A DNA stretch of 53,958 nucleotides from Neobacillus kokaensis. Lineage in GTDB: Bacteria > Bacillota > Bacilli > Bacillales > Cytobacillaceae. This document shows positions 17,847-23,738 of this stretch, piece after piece; position 1 is the first letter of the stretch; each line of letters begins with the position of its first letter. A program made the translations under genes and the position numbers. The notes under the pieces are model-generated. The model was not told the DNA's origin. It ran no database searches and saw only the letters and a program-made list of their open reading frames with translations. The DNA is taken from contig NZ_BNDS01000033.1 in assembly GCF_014656545.1 (NCBI RefSeq), positions 1 through 53,958 of the forward strand. Direction: 5' to 3'.

Positions 17847-18490
17847 TTCTCTTCCTTCTTCACTTTCTGGACCATAAGATGCTGTACGTTATGACATTTA
17901 CATGGATATCTCTGCTCAATTTCTGCCACTAATTCATAATCAAAACCATAGCAATCCATTATGATGTGGTCCGGATGATATTGATCCATTTCCACAAAAA
18001 TTTCATCTAGAATCGTTTCCGATTTAGGATGTATCACTGCAATATGCTTTTTCCCTTTTAAAAAGTCCCATTTAGTTTGTGCGGATTGCAGTTGTTCCTT
18101 TATAGGAACGAATATGATGGTAGTTTCATCTTGATAAATGTCTCTTACCGTTTCTTTTAGCACTTTAATTGGATAGATAATTTCGGTTTGGTCGGACGTA
18201 CACGTAAACTCACTCATGCAAAGTATGGCAATGACATCTGATGAATCCTCGTATTTTCTAATTAATCCGTCAATTTTTTCTTCGATGATCTCGTGATTCA
18301 GATTGGCAATTCCATCTTTTAACACGACATATAATTTATCATCGCCAGGCTGACTCGCAAATGTTGTGATTTCCTCCTTGGAAACTCCATCAAGCGCACC
18401 TATCAAGTGAAAATCTTCTACTCTGCCTAAATCAAACGCCTTCAACAAATCCTCCCGCGGAGTCTGGCCAATCGTAATTAACGTAATCAC
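17843..18490 (-). CDS. AroM family protein
   Basis: A 215-residue cytosolic protein beginning ITLITIGQTPREDLL, the AroM signature, with VIAILCMSEFTC and HIIMDCYGFDYEL, each bearing a cysteine. These two cysteines match the positions expected in the Asp/Glu/hydantoin racemase-like fold to which AroM is related. The biochemical role of AroM is not established. Its place at the head of an operon with an M20 carbamoylase suggests a racemase-like or related step on the same substrate (inference). It starts with GTG after GGGGGG. Confidence 0.82.
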   Translation of the reverse strand: MITLITIGQTPREDLLKAFDLGRVEDFHLIGALDGVSKEEITTFASQPGDDKLYVVLKDGIANLNHEIIEEKIDGLIRKYEDSSDVIAILCMSEFTCTSDQTEIIYPIKVLKETVRDIYQDETTIIFVPIKEQLQSAQTKWDFLKGKKHIAVIHPKSETILDEIFVEMDQYHPDHIIMDCYGFDYELVAEIEQRYPCKCHNVQHLMVQKVKKEEK

Positions 18491-18517
18491 CTAATCCCCC
18501 CAAATGCATCAATTCCA

Positions 18518-18532
18518 TTTCTATTATAGAAA
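18518..18532. promoter_or_regulatory. 15-bp perfect palindrome over the AroM operon -10 region
   Basis: TTTCTATTATAGAAA is a perfect 7+1+7 palindrome of the size IclR regulators bind. On the minus strand it contains TATAAT (18523-18528), a likely -10 box, 33 bases upstream of the AroM start codon. No good -35 box is seen, so an activator may be needed. Confidence 0.55.
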
Positions 18533-18536
18533 CGAC

Positions 18537-18567
18537 TATTTCATATTTATCTCTATAATATGAAATA
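18537..18567. promoter_or_regulatory. 10-bp inverted repeat upstream of the AroM operon promoter
   Basis: TATTTCATAT (18537-18546) and ATATGAAATA (18558-18567) are perfect inverted repeats with an 11-base spacer, located where a -35 region and activator site would be. It is probably a second site for the operon's IclR protein (inference). Confidence 0.55.
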
Positions 18568-18743
18568 ATACTCAAAGGTCCTGACCTTGTCAATCAATCA
18601 CTGGGCCAATAAGATTTAACGGTGATCGACAAAATTCGGGTGGTGTCAACAAAAACTTTGGTGGCACGCACCTAATCATAGCCCTTCCAAATTTAAGTCT
18701 TTTTTCATTTGATAAATTATTTAGAGAATAAAGGAGGGATGCC

Positions 18744-18773
18744 ATGGATGGAGTAGGAGCAGCTTGCTTTTAG
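18744..18773 (+). pseudogene. Collapsed YjcZ-type mini-gene
   Basis: A ribosome site (AAAGGAGG) and ATG lead into nine codons, MDGVGAACF, then TAG. The first five residues match the start of the YjcZ gene at 21041, and GAAC followed by an aromatic residue matches the end of the YjcZ gene at 21203. The join falls on GTAGGAGCAG, which is present at both places. The upstream 60 bases and the downstream hairpin also match the 21-kb locus. I read it as a deletion between short direct repeats, leaving promoter and terminator intact. Confidence 0.75.
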
Positions 18774-18788
18774 TAAATAAAAGTAAAC

Positions 18789-18823
18789 GCGAAAAAAGCC
18801 CTTCATACGAGGGCTTTTGAAAA
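18789..18823 (+). terminator. Terminator of the collapsed YjcZ locus
   Basis: AAAAGCCCT pairs with AGGGCTTTT across a short loop (TCATACG). It is nearly the same hairpin as that after the intact YjcZ genes at 21350-21382. Confidence 0.75.
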
Positions 18824-18838
18824 ATAATATCCATACGT

Positions 18839-19066
18839 CTATTCTTCTTGTTCCTTTTTAGAGATAACATCCAAGGAGGAAGCTCCTTCCTGAGCAATTG
18901 CACCCTCCGGATCCTCCTCCCGCAATTCCTTCGCATTCGTTAGGTCAATTACTTCCAGTTCTTCTGCTTGAAGCTTTGCCGCTTTTTTCACTTCTGCAAA
19001 ATCGATAATTTCAATAAAACCAGCTTGCTGCAAATAGATGAAGTTTTTCTTCGATCCTATTAGCAT
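18839..19066 (-). CDS. Small hypothetical protein, 75 residues
   Basis: I do not recognise this protein. From ATG 19066 (preceded by GAGGTG) it has an N-terminal part with MLIGSKKNFIYLQQAGF, then an acidic, Glu-rich C-terminal half (EDPEGAIAQEGAS and KKEQEE) and no membrane segment. The frame is open a further 128 codons upstream, but that part is built from 81-bp tandem repeats that preserve the frame because 81 is 27 codons, so I exclude it. It is convergent with the collapsed YjcZ gene. Confidence 0.55.
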   Translation of the reverse strand: MLIGSKKNFIYLQQAGFIEIIDFAEVKKAAKLQAEELEVIDLTNAKELREEDPEGAIAQEGASSLDVISKKEQEE

Positions 19067-19167
19067 CCTTCCTACACCTCTTTTCCTCTTTTTAATTAGA
19101 CGAAGATGAGCTTTTTCCTTGTGACAATTTTGAGAACAATCCAGTGATCCGGACAGTCCCTTTCCAA

Positions 19168-19440
19168 ACAAACGTTTAATTGAAACGCTGTAAGTCCTCG
19201 CTATGGTCAGGTTCTTCCCTTTCAAAAGAGGCGATTTTTGTCGCTCATACAAACGTTTAATTGAAACGCTGTAAGTCCTCGCCATGATTAGGTTCCTCCC
19301 TTTCAAAAAAGGCGATTTTTGTCGTTCATACAAACGTTTAGTTGAAACGCTGTAAGTCCTCGCCATGATCAGGTTCCTCCCTTTCATAAGGGGCGATTTT
19401 TGTCGTTCGCACAAATGTTTAGTTGAAACGGTCCACATTC
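19168..19440. repeat. 81-bp tandem repeat array, locus 1
   Basis: Copies start at 19168, 19249, 19330 and 19411 (last one partial), an exact 81-bp period, beginning ACAAACGTTTAATTGAAACG. On the minus strand two of the units carry GGGAGG nine bases before an ATG that reads MARTYSVSIKRLYERQKSP; the unit nearest the gene has weaker GGGAAG and ATA instead. The same element and period recur at 36653-36757. It may be a duplicated leader region or a selfish repeat. Confidence 0.85.
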
Positions 19441-19450
19441 TTTCAGGCAC

Positions 19451-19479
19451 AAAAAAAACGGAGAGAAATTACTCCCCGT
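19451..19479 (-). terminator. Terminator after the 63-residue gene
   Basis: On the minus strand ACGGGGAG pairs with CTCTCCGT (one mismatch) and is followed by eight T residues. The stem overlaps the stop codon of the gene at 19469. Confidence 0.8.
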
Positions 19480-19660
19480 CAGACACTGCTACTTCGTAGC
19501 CGAGTTGTTTCAAGCTGTCTTCATATACCTCGCGCTCAACAATGTAATATGTTTCGCCACCATCATTTGAAATCACAACTTCACTCGGACTTTTATCCAC
19601 TTTTGCTTCTATTATATTTTCATACGGCGCACCCAATAAGTCTGTTACGTCTTGTGCCAT
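19469..19660 (-). CDS. Small acidic hypothetical protein, 63 residues
   Basis: I do not recognise the family. MAQDVTDLLGAPYENII is followed by EVVISNDGGETYYIVERE, which suggests a small beta-rich soluble domain. ATG 19660 follows AAGGGG, and the gene has its own terminator, so it is probably real. It lies between the 81-bp and 21-bp repeat arrays and is read in the same direction as the aldolase-like gene upstream. Confidence 0.65.
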   Translation of the reverse strand: MAQDVTDLLGAPYENIIEAKVDKSPSEVVISNDGGETYYIVEREVYEDSLKQLGYEVAVSDGE

Positions 19661-19707
19661 TGTTACACCCCTTCCCTTTTGCGAGTTAAGGCAAACTTTT
19701 TCGAAAA

Positions 19708-19830
19708 AATCTGCGGGTTTAGCGTTTATATCTGCGAGTTAATGCTTTATATCTGCGAGTTTAGCAGATATATCCGCGAGTTTAGCTTATATATCTGCTA
19801 GTTGAAGCTTTATATCTGCAAGTCAGCCAG
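19708..19830. repeat. 21-bp tandem repeat array, locus 2
   Basis: Six copies of TATCTGCGAGTT-like units start at 19708, 19729, 19750, 19771, 19792 and 19813, again exactly 21 bp apart. As at 2529, the array starts within about 20 bases of the stop codon of a minus-strand gene and has the same orientation. Its fixed core is TAT(C)YGCGA; the rest varies. Confidence 0.85.
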
Positions 19831-19843
19831 TTCTATGCCTCAT

Positions 19844-20794
19844 TTAAACTGGAGCCAATGAGGCTTCTGGTGTTGTGACTTTGTCATAAAACTCTACAAA
19901 CTTGTCACGGTCCGGACTGCTGCGGTGAGCCATTGCGACACGCGGGTGTTCATTCAGGACACCAGAAATCATGTAAGGAATAATATAGCCCCATTCCCAC
20001 TTTTGACGCATGTCGAGCATGTGTTTTTCAATGACGCCAAGAACTGGTTTTAGCTCATAGGTCGTTTTTGGAATGTAGCTTACAAGAAGCTCGGTATTAC
20101 AGTTACCAGCAGCACGGCCCATCCCATAAACGGACGAATCTAGGAATGTCACTCCGTTCCGCATCGCCGTAATGGTGTTCGCGAAAGCTAACTGCATATT
20201 GTTATGATTGTGAATGCCAAGCTGTTTATTTGGCAGCATCGCTTGGAACTTTTTCACTTGATGCTCGATATCGGAAGGGTCTAGACTTCCAAAGGAATCC
20301 ACAATATAAACAACATCTACTGGACTTTCCTTCACCATTTCGAACGCTTCAATCAGCTGATGTTCTGGAGCGCTGGATAAGGCCATGATGTTAAGAGAGG
20401 TCTCATACCCCCGGTCATGGAACATTTGGATCAGTTCCAGGCCTTTATCTACCTCACGGACATAGCAAGCAACACGAATCATGTCCAAAATACTTTCCTC
20501 ACGAGGCAGTACATCATTCGGGTCCACCCGGCCAATATCAACTAATGCCGATAGCTTCGTGAATTTTTTCTCAGGAATAATTTCTTTTAAAAATTGATCA
20601 TCCAGGAATCTCCATGGATTCGGTTCTGTTGCATTCAAAAGCTTTGCGGAATTTTTATATCCAATTTCCATATATTCAACGCCAGCGTCATTCAAACCAT
20701 TATACAGGTCTTGAACAAATTCAACGCTGAAGTCCCAATTATTCACTAGTCCGCCATCACGAATAGTACAATCAATAATTTTAGTATGTTTCAT
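19844..20794 (-). CDS. DRE-TIM metallolyase family aldolase
   Basis: A 316-residue TIM-barrel enzyme related to HMG-CoA lyase and 4-hydroxy-2-oxovalerate aldolase. The catalytic Arg-Asp pair is in DCTIRDGG, and the metal ligands are in LGIHNHNNMQ. It probably cleaves or condenses a 2-keto acid with a divalent metal; the substrate is unknown, and no acetaldehyde dehydrogenase or hydratase partner is nearby. ATG at 20794 is nine bases after GGGGGAG; the ATG at 20803 is too close to it. It is a single gene followed by a 21-bp repeat array. Bacillaceae often have such stand-alone aldolase-domain proteins, and some act in sugar-acid or polysaccharide synthesis. Confidence 0.8.
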   Translation of the reverse strand: MKHTKIIDCTIRDGGLVNNWDFSVEFVQDLYNGLNDAGVEYMEIGYKNSAKLLNATEPNPWRFLDDQFLKEIIPEKKFTKLSALVDIGRVDPNDVLPREESILDMIRVACYVREVDKGLELIQMFHDRGYETSLNIMALSSAPEHQLIEAFEMVKESPVDVVYIVDSFGSLDPSDIEHQVKKFQAMLPNKQLGIHNHNNMQLAFANTITAMRNGVTFLDSSVYGMGRAAGNCNTELLVSYIPKTTYELKPVLGVIEKHMLDMRQKWEWGYIIPYMISGVLNEHPRVAMAHRSSPDRDKFVEFYDKVTTPEASLAPV

Positions 20795-21040
20795 GACTTT
20801 CATCTCCCCCTGGTGTGTTCTCTTTCTCGACTTTCACACTTTTAAGCGCTAAAATATTTGGATTAATAGTAACATTCTGAAACAGGAATGTCTACTGAAA
20901 AATATAGTTCCGGCCAAACCTTCATTCGTTTTCTTTTTTTAAAAACCAGAACCTTCCCTCATGTTTCATTTCAAAAGCCCATTCAAATTTTAACCTTTTT
21001 TCATATGATACATAAATTAGAGGAAAAGGAGGTATATGTC

Positions 21041-21166
21041 ATGGATGGTGTAGGAGCAGGCGGAGGCTTTGCCTTGATTGTTGTCTTGTTTATCCTTCTT
21101 ATTATTGTTGGAGCCGCCTTTGTTGGCGGTTATGGAGGATATGGAGGTTATGGCGGGTTTTATTAA
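21041..21166 (+). CDS. YjcZ-family sporulation mini-protein
   Basis: A 41-residue protein: MDGVGAGGGF, one strong membrane segment (ALIVVLFILLIIVGAAF), then a Gly-Tyr tail of GGY repeats. This is the YjcZ/YhfH-like pattern of small sporulation proteins in Bacillus. ATG follows AAAGGAGG. The region before it contains CATATGATA, compatible with a late sporulation sigma-K -10 element, but I see no firm -35. A longer open frame upstream (from 20888) crosses this promoter region and is rejected. It is followed 36 bases later by a second member. Confidence 0.85.
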   Translation: MDGVGAGGGFALIVVLFILLIIVGAAFVGGYGGYGGYGGFY

Positions 21167-21202
21167 AAACTAAAATTTAACTTTACGAAAGGTGGAAAAA
21201 TT

Positions 21203-21340
21203 ATGTTGGGATACGGTGGATTCGGTTACGGTGGCTGCGGTGGTTATGGTTACGGCGGGTTTGGCTATGGCGGCGTTTTTGTGTTAATCGTAGTATTGTT
21301 CATCCTATTAATCATTGTAGGAGCAGCTTGTTATTATTAA
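21203..21340 (+). CDS. Second YjcZ-like mini-protein with reversed domain order
   Basis: A 45-residue protein whose order is the reverse of its neighbour: the Gly-Tyr part comes first (MLGYGGFGYGGCGGYGYGGF) and the membrane segment follows (VFVLIVVLFILLIIVGAAC), ending YY. ATG follows AAAGGTGG. The two genes share the hydrophobic core, so they are probably duplicates that gained the Gly-Tyr tract at opposite ends. A strong terminator follows. It is probably a spore-coat or spore-membrane protein (family knowledge; role not established). Confidence 0.82.
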   Translation: MLGYGGFGYGGCGGYGYGGFGYGGVFVLIVVLFILLIIVGAACYY

Positions 21341-21346
21341 ATAAGA

Positions 21347-21383
21347 AAAACGAGAAAAGCCCTCCCATACGAGGGCTTTTTCT
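21347..21383. terminator. Shared terminator between YjcZ genes and sugar importer
   Basis: GAGAAAAGCCCTC (21350-21362) pairs with GAGGGCTTTTTCTC, with A-runs and T-runs on both sides. It can stop the YjcZ transcript from the left and the importer operon transcript from the right. Confidence 0.85.
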
Positions 21384-21417
21384 CTTCAAAGGAAAAAGGA
21401 GCCTGCCCCTTGTCCCA

Positions 21418-22239
21418 TCAGCCCTTCACCGATCCGGCAAGCAATCCCTTGACGAAGTATTTCCCCAAGAAGATGTAGACGAGCAGTGTCGGCAGGGCAG
21501 CGAGCAGGGCACCGGCCATTTGTACGTTCCATTGGACAATTTGGCTTCCTGATAGATTTTGCAGGGCTACCATGATGGGCTGCTGGTCAGAGGTGGTGAT
21601 GGTCACCGCGAATAGGAACTCATTCCAGATGTTTGTAAATTGCCAAATGGCCACTACAACAAATCCGGTAATCGAAAGCGGCAGCATGATATGCTGGAAG
21701 ATGCGTAAAAATCCAGCTCCATCGATTTTAGCCGATTCAATCATTTCATCCGGAATCCCGGCATAAAAGTTCCGAAACATCAGGGTTGTAATCGGCTGCC
21801 CATACACCACATGAATAAAGATTAAGCCCGGAATCGTATTGTATAGCTGAACTTCACGCAAAAACTGAATCATTGGAATCAAAATGCTTTGATAGGGAAT
21901 AAACATCCCGAAAAGGATGAGCGTAAATAACGTATCAGACCCTTTAAACTTCCACTTCGATAACACATAGCCATTCATCGCCCCAAATAAAGCAGATAAA
22001 AGCGTCGCAGGCACGACTAGATAAATCGAATTTAAAAAGTTCGGGGCTAATTTTTCAAAAGATGTGACATAGCTGCTAAAGTCCAGCTGTGTCGGCAGCT
22101 TCCACATCTCGCTAAGTGTCACCTGATCGAGCGGTTTTAGGCTTGTGACCACCATAACGTAAATCGGCATTAAATGAAACAGACTTAGCGCAATTAACAA
22201 AAGATAAAAAATAGGGACTGTCACCCTTCTGGCCGTCAT
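21418..22239 (-). CDS. Carbohydrate ABC transporter permease (MalG type), second importer
   Basis: A 273-residue membrane subunit with six helices; the EAA loop reads EMIESAKIDGAGFLRIF and the C-terminus ends GLLAGSVKG. Its start overlaps the upstream MalF gene stop (TAATG), which indicates translational coupling. It is the last gene of the binding protein-MalF-MalG operon; no ATPase gene is present, so an MsmX-like ATPase elsewhere is expected. Probable substrate: glucose, galactose or a small galactoside, inferred from the neighbouring beta-galactosidase and sensor genes. Confidence 0.93.
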   Translation of the reverse strand: MTARRVTVPIFYLLLIALSLFHLMPIYVMVVTSLKPLDQVTLSEMWKLPTQLDFSSYVTSFEKLAPNFLNSIYLVVPATLLSALFGAMNGYVLSKWKFKGSDTLFTLILFGMFIPYQSILIPMIQFLREVQLYNTIPGLIFIHVVYGQPITTLMFRNFYAGIPDEMIESAKIDGAGFLRIFQHIMLPLSITGFVVVAIWQFTNIWNEFLFAVTITTSDQQPIMVALQNLSGSQIVQWNVQMAGALLAALPTLLVYIFLGKYFVKGLLAGSVKG

Positions 22240-23204
22240 TAGGATTCACCCCTTCGACTGGAGATGAGATAAGGAACAATAAAGACGGCTACTGAGAGCA
22301 GCATGATGATCGCAATCGCGGCACCGCTTGCGTAATAATTGCCCCGGAATGTCGTTTCAAACATGTAAACCCCTGGGACATCCGTCACAAAGTTGGCACC
22401 CGGTCCTGTCATAGCATAAATTAAATCAAAGATTTTAAGCGAAATATGTGCCATGATAATCACGACACTTACCGTAATCGGCTGCAATAATGGCAGAATA
22501 ATTTTTCTATAGATTTGAAATTCTGTGGCTCCATCCATTCTGGCCGCTTCCCTAACCTCATCGGGAATACCCCCGAGCCCTGCTAAATACATGGCTACTG
22601 AAAATCCCGTCATTTGCCAAACCGCGGCAATGACGACAGCAATAATTGCAACGGGAATCCCAAATTCAATATGGCCCCATTTAAAACCAGCTAGTATATT
22701 TGTATCTGTATACCACTTGAGTTCAAGACCTAATTTTTGCAAAAATAAGTTGACGCCTGTGGATGGGTTTAACAGCCATTGCCACACCACACCTGTTACG
22801 ACGAAGGATAAAGCCATTGGAAAAAAGAAGATATTGCGAAAAATAGACTTGCCGCGCAGCTTTTGATCGAGTAAGACCGCAAGAAGCTGGCCAATGATGA
22901 TCACAAAGCCAATAAATAGAATCGTAAAGACAAGCGTATTTCGTAAATCGGATTGGAAACGAAAATCATTAAATAGGTAGATATAATTTTTCAGGCCTGC
23001 GAATGAAAGGTCTGGGACAAGGCTGTTCCAATTGCTCAATGATACATATCCCGTCCAAGCAATAAAGCCATATACAAAGATGGCAATTAAGATAACCGAT
23101 GGGAGTAAAAAGCCAATCGCAAGCAGATGGTCTTTTGTCAGTTTTCTCTTTCTCTTTACCGGCAGCGTGAATTCCGACTGCGTTTGTTGCACCGTTTCCA
23201 CCAT
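22239..23204 (-). CDS. Carbohydrate ABC transporter permease (MalF type), second importer
   Basis: A 321-residue subunit with a charged N-terminus, a first helix near residues 28-50 and the EAA loop EVREAARMDGATEFQIY. It is 532 bases downstream of its binding-protein gene, an unusually wide gap that holds two structured repeat elements. ATG 23204 follows a G-run; a GTG next to it is an alternative start. It forms the pore with the MalG subunit. Confidence 0.93.
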   Translation of the reverse strand: MVETVQQTQSEFTLPVKRKRKLTKDHLLAIGFLLPSVILIAIFVYGFIAWTGYVSLSNWNSLVPDLSFAGLKNYIYLFNDFRFQSDLRNTLVFTILFIGFVIIIGQLLAVLLDQKLRGKSIFRNIFFFPMALSFVVTGVVWQWLLNPSTGVNLFLQKLGLELKWYTDTNILAGFKWGHIEFGIPVAIIAVVIAAVWQMTGFSVAMYLAGLGGIPDEVREAARMDGATEFQIYRKIILPLLQPITVSVVIIMAHISLKIFDLIYAMTGPGANFVTDVPGVYMFETTFRGNYYASGAAIAIIMLLSVAVFIVPYLISSRRGES

Positions 23205-23219
23205 TTGCCCCCCTTTAGT

Positions 23220-23396
23220 GAGAAAAGCGCAAGCGCCTTCGGAACAAGCACAGCTTGTTCCTGCGATGATTACTCTAAGGAGCTTTCCTTAGTGGTCAGC
23301 CCCGACAAGCACTAGACGAGCCGTCAAGAAGGTTGTTTTTTAACCTTCTTAACGGATTGGCTTGTGACCTCGAGGGGCTAGGCGCTTGAGCTGGAC
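23220..23396. repeat. Palindromic MITE-like intergenic element
   Basis: The ends are imperfect inverted repeats (AAGCGCAAGCGCCT and AGGCGCTTGAGCT), with an inner AGCCCC/GGGGCT pair, and a core hairpin AAGAAGGTT/AACCTTCTT. Two further perfect hairpins lie on the left arm: GGAACAAGC-ACA-GCTTGTTCC and CTAAGGA/TCCTTAG. It has no coding capacity. Similar GCGCAAGCGCC elements are common between genes in Bacillus relatives (recollection, not checked). It interrupts the importer operon. Confidence 0.75.
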
Positions 23397-23433
23397 AATT
23401 CTCAAAGTTAGAAATTTTATACTTTCTTATTCT

Positions 23434-23470
23434 TAAAAAAAGAGGAAGAGAGTCCTCCTCCTCTTTTTCA
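23434..23470. terminator. Hairpin within the importer operon gap
   Basis: AAAAAGAGGA pairs with TCCTCTTTTT, with an A-run on the left and a T-run on the right. On the operon strand it has the form of a rho-independent terminator, so it could limit permease expression relative to the binding protein. Confidence 0.65.
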
Positions 23471-23474
23471 TTAT

Positions 23475-23738
23475 TTTATCCCGCCTTAACGGGCAGTAAG
23501 ACTCCCACCTCAAGGTTATGAGTAAACAAAGAGGCAAGGTAGGAGATCAACTGCCCGTAGAGGTCCGATTGGTGAGATAAAGTGAAACTTGCCGCCGTGA
23601 TTTTTGGCGGCCTAGTTGAACCAATCGGGTTCGTACTGTCTCTTTATCAAGGCGTTAGCCTTGATATTAGAGACAGTAGAACGGGACTAACCATCAGTGG
23701 GGGATGAAGAACCCCCCACTGATGGAAGTTTCACTTTA
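23475..23738. ncRNA. Large multi-hairpin element of unknown class
   Basis: About 264 bases form at least five stems: ACGGGCAGT with ACTGCCCGT; CCGATTGGT with ACCAATCGG enclosing GCCGCC/GGCGGC; the long hairpin built on CTGTCTCT and TATCAAGGC with their complements; CCATCAGTGGGGG with its complement; and TAAAGTGAAACTT (23578-23590) with AAGTTTCACTTTA (23726-23738). The last arm overlaps the stop codon of the binding-protein gene. The density of perfect stems resembles a structured RNA or transposon end, such as IS200/IS605 or HEARO/omega-RNA-type sequences. Strand and identity are unresolved. Confidence 0.5.

Noticed and set aside
19067..19450. 128-codon extension of the 75-residue gene
   Set aside because: It is made of 81-bp tandem repeats, which stay open because 81 is a multiple of three; the second locus has stop codons.
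20888..21040. 51-codon N-terminal extension of the first YjcZ gene
   Set aside because: It crosses the promoter region shared with the collapsed copy, and AAAGGAGG lies just before ATG 21041.
23475..23738. Group II intron domain or tracrRNA
   Set aside because: No domain V signature, no reverse transcriptase, no CRISPR repeat or cas gene in the window.
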